64,000 bases of DNA from assembly GCF_004458765.1 (NCBI RefSeq), contig NZ_SPJX01000652.1, positions 205,294-269,293 on the forward strand, written 5' to 3'. Shown piece after piece: positions 51,404 through 60,472 of this stretch. Positions within the stretch are counted from its first letter, which is position 1; every line of letters begins with the position of its first letter. The notes beneath the pieces are model-generated. The model saw nothing but the letters and a program-made list of their open reading frames with translations, had not been told where the DNA came from and made no database searches. The translations under genes and the position numbers were made by a program. The DNA is from Microvirga pakistanensis (GTDB taxonomy: Bacteria; Pseudomonadota; Alphaproteobacteria; Rhizobiales; Beijerinckiaceae).

Positions 51404-51973
51404 ATGACCGCTGCTCACCGTATCCGGGTTCTTTTCGACGAGGACGCCATCGCCAGGCGCAACGAAGCCCTGGCGCAGGACATCGCGAATTCCAAGCCTG
51501 AGAACCTGCTCGTCGTCGCCGTTCTCAAGGGCAGCTTCATGTTCGCGGCCGATCTGATCCGCGCCCTGCACCGGGCCGGTCTCGCGCCGCAGGTGGAGTT
51601 CGTGCATCTCTCCAGCTATCTCGACGGCACGGTTTCGACCGGGCAGGTCACGATCCTGCGGGACGTGGAAAGCGACGTGCGCGGCCGCGACGTGCTGCTC
51701 GTGGACGACATCCTCGAATCCGGCCGCACGGTCACCTTCGCCAAGGACCTGCTGATGGCCCGCGGCGCCAAGAGCGTGAAGACCGCCGTTCTCCTGGAAA
51801 AGCCCGGCAAGCGCGCCGTGCAGATCGAGCCGGATTACGTGGGCTTCACCTGCCCGGATGTGTTCGTCATCGGCTACGGAATGGACGTGGCCCATTCATA
51901 CCGCCAGCTCCCGTTCGTGGGCGTTCTCGACCGCTACGACACCAATCCCGACCTGTTCGACAAGCCGGAATGA
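51404..51973 (+). CDS. hpt: Hypoxanthine phosphoribosyltransferase
   Basis: Purine salvage enzyme converting hypoxanthine (and guanine) plus PRPP to nucleotides. The 189-residue protein has LVVAVLKGSFMFAADLIRAL, the PRPP-binding motif VLLVDDILESGRTVTF and the base-binding PDYVGFTCPDVFVIGYGMD. Length and motifs are standard. The 282-base gap to ftsE holds the divergent promoters; I see no other gene there. Confidence 0.94.
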   Translation: MTAAHRIRVLFDEDAIARRNEALAQDIANSKPENLLVVAVLKGSFMFAADLIRALHRAGLAPQVEFVHLSSYLDGTVSTGQVTILRDVESDVRGRDVLLVDDILESGRTVTFAKDLLMARGAKSVKTAVLLEKPGKRAVQIEPDYVGFTCPDVFVIGYGMDVAHSYRQLPFVGVLDRYDTNPDLFDKPE

Positions 51974-52483
51974 TCAGCCGTTGAGCTGCCAGATCGCCCC
52001 GTTCAGGGCCGTGGCGAAGAGAACCCAGGCGAGATACGGCACGAGCAGAAGGGCCGCCAGGCGGTCGAGTGGCCAGAAGGCTCTGATCGTGGCCAAGATC
52101 GCGACGATCAGGGCGAGGATGACGATGAGGCCCGCCACCAGGCTGTGCGCACCGAAGAAGGCGAAGGACCACAGGCAGTTCAGGGCCAGTTGCACGAAGA
52201 ATGCCATGATCGCGCCGGAGCGCCCGGGGCGATGCGCGGGCAGGGACAGGATGCGCCACAGCGCAACCGCCATCAGGGCGTAAAGCAGGGTCCAGGCCAC
52301 CGGAAAGGCCCAGTTCGGCGGCGTAAAGTCCGGCTTTTCGAGACCCGCGTACCAGGTGGGGATGCTCGGTTCGGTCACGAGACTGCCCGCCACCGCGACA
52401 GCCACGACGGGCAGCACCGCAACCAGGAAGCGCCGGAAGGGCGGGGTTGCATGGCTGCCCGGCATGGTTTGCTCTGTCTGCAT
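51974..52483 (-). CDS. tspO: TspO/MBR family tryptophan-rich sensory protein
   Basis: A 169-residue five-helix membrane protein of the TspO (translocator protein) family, which binds tetrapyrroles and sterol-like ligands. In Rhodobacter it modulates photosynthesis gene expression. It has the WYAGLEKPDFTPPNWAFPVAWTLLYALMAVALW block and LNCLWSFAFFG. It ends exactly where hpt ends on the other strand. The link between TspO and tetrapyrrole/carotenoid regulation in other Alphaproteobacteria is worth noting, although the carotenoid unit is 35 kb away. Confidence 0.92.
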   Translation of the reverse strand: MQTEQTMPGSHATPPFRRFLVAVLPVVAVAVAGSLVTEPSIPTWYAGLEKPDFTPPNWAFPVAWTLLYALMAVALWRILSLPAHRPGRSGAIMAFFVQLALNCLWSFAFFGAHSLVAGLIVILALIVAILATIRAFWPLDRLAALLLVPYLAWVLFATALNGAIWQLNG

Positions 52484-52555
52484 ATCCGAAATCCCTTTAT
52501 GAGGCAGGTCTCTTCATCTAAGTGGCGAAACCAGTCACGCTCTCGGAGGTTCCCC

Positions 52556-53710
52556 ATGTCGTCGTCGCGTTCCCCCTGGTCGAAGCGCAGTCTGACCGCT
52601 CAGGCCATGGGCCGTGTGGATCCCATCACGAAGGCCGTGGTGCCGCCGATCCATGTGACGACCACCTATATCCGGGACGAGGACAATGCCTATTCGTCCG
52701 GCTACGTCTATGGCCGCCCGGACAACGCGACGATCCGCGAGGCCGAGGACGTGCTGGCGATGCTGGAGGAGGCCGAGGCCGGGGCTCTGCTGTTCTCCTC
52801 GGGCATGGCGGCGGCCACCGCCGTGTTCCAGGCGCTCGATCCAGGCGATCACGTAGTGGCCTCCAAGGTGATGTACTGGGCGCTGCGCAGCTGGCTGATG
52901 ACGGAAGCCGTGCGCTGGGGCCTGGCGGTCGATTTCGTCGAGACGGACAATCTCGAGGCGCTCCGCGCCGCCGTGATCCCGGGCCGCACCAAGCTGGTCT
53001 GGGTCGAGACGCCCTCCAACCCGCTCTGGACCATCACCGACATCGCGGCCGTGGCCGAGATCGCCCATGCAGCCGGCGCCCGGCTGGCGGTGGATTCCAC
53101 GACCGCTTCGCCGATCCACACGCGACCCCTGGGTCTCGGCGCCGACATCGTGATGCATGCGGCCACCAAGGTGCTCAACGGTCATTCGGACGTGGTGGCG
53201 GGAGCGCTCGCGGGCGCGAAGGCCGACCCGTTCTGGGCGAGGGTCGCCTCCATCCGCAAGATGCAGGGCGCGATCCTCGGCCCCTTCGAGGCCTATCTGC
53301 TCATGCGCGGCATGCGCACGCTCCATGTGCGCGCGGCCGCGCAGGCGAAAAGCGCGCTCGACCTCGCGCAGCGTTTCTCCTCGCACCCGAAGGTGGCGCG
53401 GGTTCTGTATCCCGGCCTGCCGCAGCATCCCGGTCATGACATCGCCGCGCGCCAGATGGAGGGCGGCTTCGGCTACATGCTCTCCATCCAGGTGACGGGC
53501 GGAGAGGCGGCTGCCATCCGGACCGCCGCGAAGGTGGGCCTGTGGAAAAGGGCGACCTCGCTCGGCGGCGTCGAGAGCCTCATCGAGCACCGCGCCTCGA
53601 TCGAGGGCCCCGGCACCCCGTGCCCACCGGACCTGCTGCGCCTGTCCACCGGCATCGAGGACGTGGAGGATCTCTACCGCGATCTCGACGAGGCGCTCAG
53701 GGCTTCTTGA
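52556..53710 (+). CDS. Cys/Met-metabolism PLP enzyme (cystathionine beta-lyase / gamma-synthase family)
   Basis: A 384-residue trans-sulfuration enzyme, PLP-dependent. It has PPIHVTTTYIRDEDNAYSSGYVYGRPDNATIREAE, SSGMAAATAVFQAL, VETPSNPLW, VDSTTASP and the PLP lysine K205 in HAATKVLNGHSD. The early YGRPDNAT deviates from the usual YSRxxNPT. I chose the ATG at 52556 with GGAGG upstream. Family members include cystathionine gamma-synthase, beta-lyase and sulfhydrylases; which one cannot be decided from the motifs. It is divergent from tspO. Confidence 0.88.
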   Translation: MSSSRSPWSKRSLTAQAMGRVDPITKAVVPPIHVTTTYIRDEDNAYSSGYVYGRPDNATIREAEDVLAMLEEAEAGALLFSSGMAAATAVFQALDPGDHVVASKVMYWALRSWLMTEAVRWGLAVDFVETDNLEALRAAVIPGRTKLVWVETPSNPLWTITDIAAVAEIAHAAGARLAVDSTTASPIHTRPLGLGADIVMHAATKVLNGHSDVVAGALAGAKADPFWARVASIRKMQGAILGPFEAYLLMRGMRTLHVRAAAQAKSALDLAQRFSSHPKVARVLYPGLPQHPGHDIAARQMEGGFGYMLSIQVTGGEAAAIRTAAKVGLWKRATSLGGVESLIEHRASIEGPGTPCPPDLLRLSTGIEDVEDLYRDLDEALRAS

Positions 53711-53731
53711 TCCCTCACGGCCATTCCCCGC

Positions 53732-53812
53732 GGTCATCCCCAGCCTTGTGCCGGGGATCCCCGTCTTCAAATTGCACCGAAAAGAGTGTGGACGGCCGGG
53801 ACACATCCCCGA
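53732..53812. repeat. Degenerate copy of two-armed palindromic repeat
   Basis: The left arm GGTCATCCCCAGCC..CCGGGGATCC..CGTCTT closely matches the arm of the element at 45385-45472. The right arm (GTGGACGGCCGGGAC..) is eroded. It lies between the PLP enzyme and the cpdB-like gene. Confidence 0.6.
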
Positions 53813-53920
53813 GTCGAGTCCGGAGCCGCCAGGATCGTTGAGCCGGCTATCTTGATCCTGTCATAAAAGGTGTGCTCTCCTCGGATTAGGGAACATCGTT
53901 CCATCAGAGGAAGCCTTCTC

Positions 53921-55864
53921 ATGACATCGTCGATCACCCGCCGCCGCGTTCTTCAAACCGGCGTCGCCACCGCCGCCCTCGCGGGCCTGCCGCCATTCGC
54001 CTGGGCCGCCGGTCCGGTGGTGAAGCTCCGCATCATGGAGACCACCGACCTCCACGTGAACGTCTTCCCTTACGACTATTATCGCGATGCGCCCGACGAC
54101 ACGGTCGGTCTTGCGCGCACGGCCACCCTCGTGAGGGCGGCGCGGGCCGAGGCGAAGAACAGCCTGCTGTTCGACAACGGCGACATCATCCAGGGCTCGC
54201 CCCTGGGCGATTACGTTTCCTATCGCAAGGGCATGAAGAAGGGCGACGTCCATCCCATCGTGGCCGCCATGAACACGCTGAACTACGATTGCGGCACGGT
54301 GGGCAATCACGAGTTCAATTACGGCCTCGACTTCCTGCAGAATGCGCTGGGCGCCGCGAAATTCCCGGTGGTCTGCGCCAACGCCATCAAGGCCGACGGC
54401 GAGACGCTCTACAAGCCGTGGATGGTCCTCAATCGTGAGCTCGTGGATGAATCAGGCGCCAAGCAGAGTCTGAAGATCGGCGTGATCGGTTTCGTGCCGC
54501 CGCAGATCGTGCAGTGGGACAAGGCCCATCTCGACGGCAGGGTCACCACCGTCGACATCGTCGATGCCGCGAACAGGCATGTGCCTGACCTGAAGAAGGC
54601 GGGCGCCGACATCGTCGTGGCGCTCTGCCATTCCGGCATCGCGGGCGGCGAGCGAAAAGGAGGCGAGGAGAACGCGGCATTGCATCTGGCCAAGGTCGAC
54701 GGCATCGACGTGATCCTGACCGGCCACCAGCATTTCGTGTTCCCGGGCGGCAAGGAGTTCAACAACATTCCCGGCGTCGACGTGCAGAAGGGCACCCTGC
54801 ACGGCAAGCCCGCCGTGATGGCCGGCTTCTGGGGCAGCCATCTGGGCTTGATCGACCTCGAGCTGACGAAGGAGGGAGATGCCTGGAAGGTGGCGAATTT
54901 CCGCACCGAGGCGCGCCCGATCTACGACCGGGTGGACCGTAAGGTGGTGGCGAAGGTGGATTCGGAGGCGGGTGTCCTCGCAGCCGCTCAGATCGATCAC
55001 GACGCCACGCTCACATACGTGCGCGAGCCTGTCGGCAAGACCGCGGTGCCGATCCATTCCTATTTCTCGCTGGTGTCGGACGATGCCTCCGTGAAGATCG
55101 TGGCCGAGGCGCAGGCCTGGTACGTGGCCGATCAGCTCAAGGCCTCCGCCTTCAAGGACCTGCCGATTCTCTCGGCGGCGGCTCCCTTCAAGGCCGGCGG
55201 GCGCGGCGGCCCGAACTACTTCACCGACATCAAGCCCGGCCCGCTCGCCATCAAGGACATGGCGGACATCTACATCTATCCGAATACGATCCGCGTGGTG
55301 AAGGTCACGGGCGCGCAGGTGCGCGAGTGGCTGGAACGCTCGGCGGGGATCTACAACCAGATCGATCCCGCCAAGGGCGGCGAGCAGGATCTCATCAATC
55401 CCAAGTTCCCGGCCTACAATTTCGACGTGATCGCGGGCGTGCAGTACAAGATCGATCCAACCCAAGCCTCACGCTACGATGACAACGGCAAGGTCGTGAA
55501 TGCCAATGCCCACCGCATCAAGGACCTGACCTACAACGGCAAGCCCGTCACCGACGATCAGCAATTCCTCGTGGTGACGAACAACTACCGCGCCGGCGGC
55601 GGCGGCAACTTCCCGGGCAACGACGGCACCACCATCGTGTTCGAGGCGCCCGACCTCACCCGTGATGCGATCATGCGCTATATCGTCGAGAAGAAGGAAG
55701 TTTCGCCGAAGGCGGACGGCTCCTGGTCGCTCGCCGTGCCTGCGGGTGTCACCATGACCTTCACGACCGGACCGAATGCCACCGCCTATCAGCCGGCGGG
55801 CATCAGGGTCGAGAAGATGGGCGATGCGTCCGACGGTTTCGTGAAATACCGCATCGTGGGCTAA
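53921..55864 (+). CDS. cpdB: Tat-exported 2',3'-cyclic-nucleotide 2'-phosphodiesterase / 3'-nucleotidase
   Basis: A 647-residue periplasmic enzyme of the UshA/CpdB family, which hydrolyses cyclic nucleotides and 3'-nucleotides to recover phosphate and nucleosides. The twin-arginine signal TRRRVLQTG (about 7-15) is followed by a hydrophobic stretch ending at AWA. Metallophosphatase motifs are METTDLHVN, DNGDIIQGSPLGD, VGNHEFNYGLDF and LTGHQHF. The C-terminal 5'-nucleotidase domain contains NTIRVVKVTGAQVREWLERSA and FLVVTNNYRAGGGGNFPG. I chose the ATG at 53921, after an AGAGGAA site. Confidence 0.92.
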   Translation: MTSSITRRRVLQTGVATAALAGLPPFAWAAGPVVKLRIMETTDLHVNVFPYDYYRDAPDDTVGLARTATLVRAARAEAKNSLLFDNGDIIQGSPLGDYVSYRKGMKKGDVHPIVAAMNTLNYDCGTVGNHEFNYGLDFLQNALGAAKFPVVCANAIKADGETLYKPWMVLNRELVDESGAKQSLKIGVIGFVPPQIVQWDKAHLDGRVTTVDIVDAANRHVPDLKKAGADIVVALCHSGIAGGERKGGEENAALHLAKVDGIDVILTGHQHFVFPGGKEFNNIPGVDVQKGTLHGKPAVMAGFWGSHLGLIDLELTKEGDAWKVANFRTEARPIYDRVDRKVVAKVDSEAGVLAAAQIDHDATLTYVREPVGKTAVPIHSYFSLVSDDASVKIVAEAQAWYVADQLKASAFKDLPILSAAAPFKAGGRGGPNYFTDIKPGPLAIKDMADIYIYPNTIRVVKVTGAQVREWLERSAGIYNQIDPAKGGEQDLINPKFPAYNFDVIAGVQYKIDPTQASRYDDNGKVVNANAHRIKDLTYNGKPVTDDQQFLVVTNNYRAGGGGNFPGNDGTTIVFEAPDLTRDAIMRYIVEKKEVSPKADGSWSLAVPAGVTMTFTTGPNATAYQPAGIRVEKMGDASDGFVKYRIVG

Positions 55865-55889
55865 CGCGCTCTCACATGCGGTTCGAGCC

Positions 55890-55908
55890 GGCCGGGCAAG
55901 TCCCGGCC
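55890..55908 (+). terminator. GC-rich hairpin after cpdB
   Basis: GGCCGGG and CCCGGCC form a 7-bp stem with a five-base loop 26 bases past the cpdB stop. No T-run follows, so intrinsic termination is uncertain. The remaining bases to 56134 carry no gene I can support and become AT-rich towards the next start. Confidence 0.45.
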
Positions 55909-56134
55909 GTTGCCGTTCTCACAGCCGATGCGTCCTTATGCCCGTCATGGATCGACAAGACGGATTCATCCCGAGAATGAGGGGCTTTCCAGTATCCCTG
56001 CGCGGACGGGCATGCTCTTGATGCTTATTTGGGCATCGGGCAGCGTAAATCGCGGTTTATCCCTTTTTAAGCGATTCACGTTCGAATGGCATTACATAAT
56101 CCGTCTGATTTGAGATTAAATTCTTTGCTGATCC

Positions 56135-56857
56135 ATGACTTTCTGGCTTTGGAAAATTGCTGTCTTGCCGCCCCTGGTCCTCGGTTTTTCTTCGGTGGCC
56201 CATGCCCTTGAGGATGGCGGCGGGACCACGGCCGACGGGCCGGCCTGGTCGATCGACGATATCGCCGCGCGTCGCGTGCAGGCCCCCACCGTAACCTATT
56301 CTCTGAGCCGCACCCAGGCATGGGCGAACGGCCTCGTCGCGTCGCGGATGTCCGCCTTCACGCCATCCGGCGTCGACAAGGCGGTGGGAGCCAAGATGCA
56401 GCCGTTCCAGGACTGGAACTTCCTGATCGGCACGGAGCTGATCCGCAGCAGCGGCGAGAGCCGGTTTCTTTCGTCGAAGGCCATGTGGGAAACGTCCTGG
56501 TCGCAGGATTGGGAAAGCCTCGGCGGCCTTCGGGTCGTTCTCTCCACGACGGGCTCCCTCGACAATGCCCAGGCCGACTACCTTCAGTCGTTCAGCGGAA
56601 ACTTGAACGTGCCTTTGGACCTGCCTCTGAACGCATGGGATCTGGAGTTCCGGCTGTCGCCCACCATGAATGTGGACATGTCGCAGGGATCTCTCACGTC
56701 GAACCTGATGTCCGAACTGGTGGGGAAGACGATACTCAGCTCCCATAATGCCGCCTTCCGATCGACACTCGACGTGTCGGTCGGCTACAGCATCGCGCCG
56801 GAGGCGCGACCTGCCGCATCGGCACAATTGCAGCTCACGATTTCGCCCAATCTTTGA
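56135..56857 (+). CDS. Hypothetical exported protein, 240 residues
   Basis: I do not recognise the family. It has a signal peptide (FWLWKIAVLPPLVLGFSSVAHA) and a beta-rich mature part with repeated hydrophobic/polar alternation (for example WEDLGGLRVVLSTTGSL-like and STLDVSVGYSIAPEARPAASAQLQLTIS). It ends in a strand and a terminal hydrophobic residue, which could suit an outer-membrane or surface beta protein. The upstream region is AT-rich for this genome and no ribosome site is clear. It ends 17 bases from the convergent YihY gene. Confidence 0.6.
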   Translation: MTFWLWKIAVLPPLVLGFSSVAHALEDGGGTTADGPAWSIDDIAARRVQAPTVTYSLSRTQAWANGLVASRMSAFTPSGVDKAVGAKMQPFQDWNFLIGTELIRSSGESRFLSSKAMWETSWSQDWESLGGLRVVLSTTGSLDNAQADYLQSFSGNLNVPLDLPLNAWDLEFRLSPTMNVDMSQGSLTSNLMSELVGKTILSSHNAAFRSTLDVSVGYSIAPEARPAASAQLQLTISPNL

Positions 56858-56874
56858 AGCGATGCAGGTTTCCG

Positions 56875-57765
56875 TCAGGGGAGCGTGATGACGTCGTTGG
56901 CGGTGGGCAGCGGCGGTTCGGCGCTGAGGCGTCTTTGCTTGGCGGCGAGGATCGTCCCGTTCAGCTCGCCGCCGAACAGGAAGATCGCACCCAGCGTATA
57001 GAGGAAGATCAGCGCCACCATCGCGGTGGCGAGGCCGCCATAGGTGGAGGCATAGGCTGCCGGATAATAGTCGAGATACCAGCTGAACGCGAAGCCTCCG
57101 AGGAGCCAGAGGAACAGGGTCACGGCGACCCCCGGGACGACCGACCGAAGCGTACGGCGGCCGGCCGGGACGAGCTTGTGGGCCATCATCAGCCCGGCCA
57201 CGATGATGAGCGTTGCGACGCCTACCCGCAGGAACCCGACCAAGGCGTCGAACGGCTGGAGAGCGGGCACCCAGCGCAGGATCCCGCGCCAGATGAACGG
57301 TCCGAGAACCACGAGCAGGGCCATGGCCATGAGCACGAAGGCGCCGCCGATCACGAAGGCGATCGATTCGAGCCGCGTCAGCCACCAGGCCCGGGTTTCG
57401 CGCACGTTGTAGGCGCGGTTCAGGCCAACCCTGAGGCTCTCCACGCCGCTCGATGCGAAGTAGAGGGTCAGCACCACGCCGAGGGTCAGCACGTCACCGC
57501 GCCGCCCGGTCAGGATGTTGTGGACCTCCCCGGCAATGGGGCCCGCGATCTCCTGCGGCCACGCTTCGAGGATGAGATCGGCCACTTCGTCGGCGAGGGT
57601 CCCGGTGCCGAACACGCTGGCCAGGGCCGTGACCAGGATCAGGAAGGGGAAGAAGGACGTGAGCACCGACAGCGCAATATGGCTCGCGATCGCCCAGGCA
57701 TCGTGCAGCACGAAGCGGTTCATGGTGATCACAAGCAGTTCGAAGTAGAGGCGCAGTCGTTTCAA
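56875..57765 (-). CDS. YihY/BrkB family inner-membrane protein
   Basis: A 296-residue integral membrane protein of the YihY/UPF0761 (BrkB) family, with six hydrophobic segments. Family features include ALSVLTSFFPFLILV, YNVRETRAWW and the C-terminal ASTYGGLATAMVALIFLYTLGAIFLFGGELN. The physiological role is unsettled. I place the start at the TTG at 57765, preceded by GGAG; another TTG at 57816 and an ATG at 57723 are alternatives. The last 30 residues are a soluble tail. Confidence 0.85.
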   Translation of the reverse strand: MKRLRLYFELLVITMNRFVLHDAWAIASHIALSVLTSFFPFLILVTALASVFGTGTLADEVADLILEAWPQEIAGPIAGEVHNILTGRRGDVLTLGVVLTLYFASSGVESLRVGLNRAYNVRETRAWWLTRLESIAFVIGGAFVLMAMALLVVLGPFIWRGILRWVPALQPFDALVGFLRVGVATLIIVAGLMMAHKLVPAGRRTLRSVVPGVAVTLFLWLLGGFAFSWYLDYYPAAYASTYGGLATAMVALIFLYTLGAIFLFGGELNGTILAAKQRRLSAEPPLPTANDVITLP

Positions 57766-58068
57766 AAGCGGGGCTCCAGGCTGCTGGAGATGGTGAGGCG
57801 GAGGCGGTCGAGGCAAGGCCTGTCCCCTGGCCGCGGCAGAGACTTTGCCCGATCAGTCTTAAACGGCAACGGTCCCGTTCGTTCCGATCGGTCTTTTTGT
57901 GGATGACGAGCGCAGACCCGGTCGACCGGCGCGGTGACGCGATGTGCCCACTCCGCAGTTGTCTTTCGGCTGAAAACCTGTTCCTTCCAACCGATCCGAA
58001 TGAATGCGCCGCGACTCGGCCGAAGGCTGGCCGGGTTCCGGCGCGCTGCTCCGCCCAGGCTTTTACCC
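57766..58068. promoter_or_regulatory. Divergent intergenic region between YihY and EamA genes
   Basis: A 303-base region with promoters in both directions expected. Its size depends on the chosen starts (TTG for YihY, ATG 58069 for EamA; an ATG at 58000 would shorten it). I see no conserved motif, RNA or extra gene. Confidence 0.35.
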
Positions 58069-58923
58069 ATGCTCGCCCGCCTTGCTCCCCCGCTCTTCGT
58101 GCTCATCTGGGCGACCGGTTTCATCGTCGCGCGGATCGTGGCGCCCCATGCCGAGCCGCTGACGTTCCTGCTGGTGCGCTATCTGCTGGCGCTCCTGGTG
58201 CTCGGAGGCATCGTCCTGGCGGTGCGCGCCCCCTGGCCTCGGGATGGTCGGGAATGGGGGCAGGCCATGGTGGCGGGCGTTCTCCTGCACGGGTTTTATC
58301 TCGGCGGGGTGTTCTGGTCGGTGAAGCATGGCCTGCCGGCGGGCATCTCGGCCCTGATCGCGGGGCTTCAGCCCCTCGTGACGGCGGCTCTGGCCCAGCC
58401 CCTGCTCGGAGAGAAGGTCTCCGCCCGTCGATGGACCGGGATTCTCACCGGCCTTGCGGGCGCCTCCCTCGTGGTCGCGCCCAAGATCGGCGATGGAGGC
58501 GTGCCGCCTCTCGCTTTAGGGGTGTGCTTCCTGGGCATGCTGTCGATCACCCTCGGGACCATCTGGCAGAAGCGCACCGGCAATATGCTCGATCTGCGCA
58601 TGAACGCTTTCGCCCAATATGTGGGCGCGGCCCTCGTCACGCTCCCGCTGGTGCTGCTGCTGGAAGAAGGACATATCGCACTCACGCTGCCGCTCCTGGG
58701 CGCCATGGCCTGGGCGGTGCTCGGCCTGTCGGTTGGGGCGATCGGGCTCCTGCTCTATCTCATCCGCCACGGCGCCGTCGTGGGCGTGGCGACCCTGCTC
58801 TACCTCGTGCCGCCGGTCGCGGCCCTCATGGCCTTCGTCCTGTTCGGCGAGACTCTGAACGGCGTGCAGATGATTGGAATGATCCTGGCCGCCCTAGGCG
58901 TCGCTGTGGCGAGCCGCAACTGA
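58069..58923 (+). CDS. EamA/DMT superfamily transporter
   Basis: A 284-residue permease with ten hydrophobic helices in two EamA repeats. It starts LAPPLFVLIWATGFIVARIVAPHAEPLTFLLVRY, a family hallmark; the second repeat ends PPVAALMAFVLFGETLN and MIGMILAALGVAVA. It would export metabolites or amino acids. I chose the ATG at 58069 because it opens directly on the first helix. An in-frame ATG at 58000 adds 23 basic residues. Confidence 0.88.
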   Translation: MLARLAPPLFVLIWATGFIVARIVAPHAEPLTFLLVRYLLALLVLGGIVLAVRAPWPRDGREWGQAMVAGVLLHGFYLGGVFWSVKHGLPAGISALIAGLQPLVTAALAQPLLGEKVSARRWTGILTGLAGASLVVAPKIGDGGVPPLALGVCFLGMLSITLGTIWQKRTGNMLDLRMNAFAQYVGAALVTLPLVLLLEEGHIALTLPLLGAMAWAVLGLSVGAIGLLLYLIRHGAVVGVATLLYLVPPVAALMAFVLFGETLNGVQMIGMILAALGVAVASRN

Positions 58924-58934
58924 ACCGGGCATGG

Positions 58935-58960
58935 AAAACCCCAGGCCGAGCGGCCTGGGG
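58935..58960 (-). terminator. Rho-independent terminator of the 54-residue protein gene
   Basis: A perfect 9-bp stem CCCCAGGCC/GGCCTGGGG with a four-base loop. Read on the minus strand it is followed by TTTTCC, so it serves the small leftward gene at 58977-59141. It can also fold in the EamA transcript. Confidence 0.8.
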
Positions 58961-58976
58961 CGAGTGCATCCTGGAA

Positions 58977-59141
58977 TCACTTCGTGATCTTCACGGAAAC
59001 CGGGTCGCTGGCCGGAAAGGTTTCTTCCACACCCTCGTCGAGCTTCTCGTCGAGGGATTCCTTGGAGTTTTCCGGCAGCCTGTCGTCCTTGGGCTGCTTG
59101 GTGCCGGCCGACTTGTCCTGATTGTGAACCTTCTCGTTCAT
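58977..59141 (-). CDS. Small acidic protein with FPASDPVSV motif, 54 residues
   Basis: A 54-residue highly charged protein. It begins MNEKVHNQDKSAGTKQPKDD, continues with LDEKLDEGVEETFPASDP and ends VSVKITK. The FPASDPVSV tail is a recurring motif of small uncharacterised rhizobial proteins. The ATG has GGAGA seven bases upstream, and a strong terminator follows the stop, so this short gene is well framed. The N-terminal two thirds are probably disordered. Function unknown. Confidence 0.75.
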   Translation of the reverse strand: MNEKVHNQDKSAGTKQPKDDRLPENSKESLDEKLDEGVEETFPASDPVSVKITK

Positions 59142-59250
59142 GCCGTGTCTCCGTAGGTTTGAGGAATCGCGTTACGGAAACAACGCGGCACAGCGGGCAT
59201 CGATCCCAGGCTTGAGGAAAAGGCGCCGCTTTCGCGCCGCCTCGTCCGGT

Positions 59251-60339
59251 TCAGCGCTGGCCCTGCTGCTGGTTCACGAAATAGTCGAAGGGCAGCTCGG
59301 CGATGCGGAACCAGGTCAGCTCCTTCTCGCGGAAGGCGTTCCAATGGTCGAAGATCTTCTTGAACTTCGCATTGGAGGCTGCGATCTCGTTGTAGAGCTT
59401 GAAGGCTTCCTTGTAGCTCTGCTCCATCACGTCCTTCGGGAAGGCGCGAAGCTGCGCGCCTTGCGAGACCAGGCGGCGGATCGCCTCCGCGTTCTGCGCA
59501 TCGTACTTGGCCATGCACAGCGCGTTGGCCTCCGCGCAGGCCGCTTCGAGAATGGCCTTGTAGTGGGCGGGAAGCGAGTTCCATTTGTCCATGTTCACAT
59601 AGACGGACGGTTGCGCGCTGCCTTCCCAGAAGCCCGGATAATAATAGTATTTCGCAACCTTCACGAAGCCGAGCTTCTCGTCGTCGTAGGGACCGGAGAA
59701 TTCGACGGCGTCCAGGGTGCCGCGCTCCAGCGCCGGATAGATGTCGCCGCCCGCGAGAACCTGCGGCACGACACCGAGCTTGGCCATGATCTGGCCGCCC
59801 ATGCCGGCGATGCGCATCTTCAGGCCCTGCAGGTCGGCGACGGAATTGACCTCCTTGCGGAACCAGCCGCCCATCTGCGCGCCGGTCTGGCCGGCCGGGA
59901 AGGAGATGACGTTGTAGTCCTTCAGGAACTCGCGCACGAGTTCGAGGCCGCCGCCGAAATACATCCAGCCATTGTGCTGGCGCACGTTGAGTCCCCACGG
60001 CACGGAGGTGTCGAACATGAAGGTGGGGTCCTTGCCGATGTAATAGCTCGACAGGGTGTAGCCGCATTCGACGGTGCCGTTCTGCGTGGCGTCGAGCACC
60101 TGCAGGCCGCTCACGATCTCGCCCGCCGCGAAGACCTGGATCTGGAATTTGTTGTCGGTGGCGGCGGCCACGCGCTTGGCGACCATTTCGCCGGCGCCGT
60201 AAAGGGTGTCGAGGCTCTTGGGATAGCTCGATGCCATCCGCCAGCGGATTTCCGGCTGCGACTGCGCGATCGCCGGCGACGCGACGGCGCCTGCGGCTGC
60301 GGCGAGACCCGCGCCTTTGAGAACTTTTCTTCTATCCAT
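59251..60339 (-). CDS. TRAP transporter solute-binding protein, TakP-like (orphan)
   Basis: A 362-residue periplasmic binding protein of the DctP family. The Tat-type signal MDRRKVLKGAG leads to ASPAIAQ. The mature protein closely follows the TakP (2-oxo acid binding) pattern: MASSYPKSLDTLYG, GTVECGYTLSSYYIGKDPTFMF, GGWFRKEVNSVADLQGLKMRIAGMGG, GGDIYPALERGTLDAVEFSGPYDDEKLGF. This suggests alpha-keto acids or lactate as ligand. The membrane subunits (dctQ, dctM) are absent from the window. GGAAGCTCC precedes the ATG. Confidence 0.9.
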   Translation of the reverse strand: MDRRKVLKGAGLAAAAGAVASPAIAQSQPEIRWRMASSYPKSLDTLYGAGEMVAKRVAAATDNKFQIQVFAAGEIVSGLQVLDATQNGTVECGYTLSSYYIGKDPTFMFDTSVPWGLNVRQHNGWMYFGGGLELVREFLKDYNVISFPAGQTGAQMGGWFRKEVNSVADLQGLKMRIAGMGGQIMAKLGVVPQVLAGGDIYPALERGTLDAVEFSGPYDDEKLGFVKVAKYYYYPGFWEGSAQPSVYVNMDKWNSLPAHYKAILEAACAEANALCMAKYDAQNAEAIRRLVSQGAQLRAFPKDVMEQSYKEAFKLYNEIAASNAKFKKIFDHWNAFREKELTWFRIAELPFDYFVNQQQGQR

Positions 60340-60472
60340 GGGAGCTTCCTCGTCACTTTGCTTCGTAAAAGCCGATCGGGCTGAAACGATGCATAAAGCG
60401 GGAAGCTGTCCGCTGTCACTCCATCTTCCGTCTGACTTGCAGAATTGGATCAGGATGACGACGCAACGAAAT

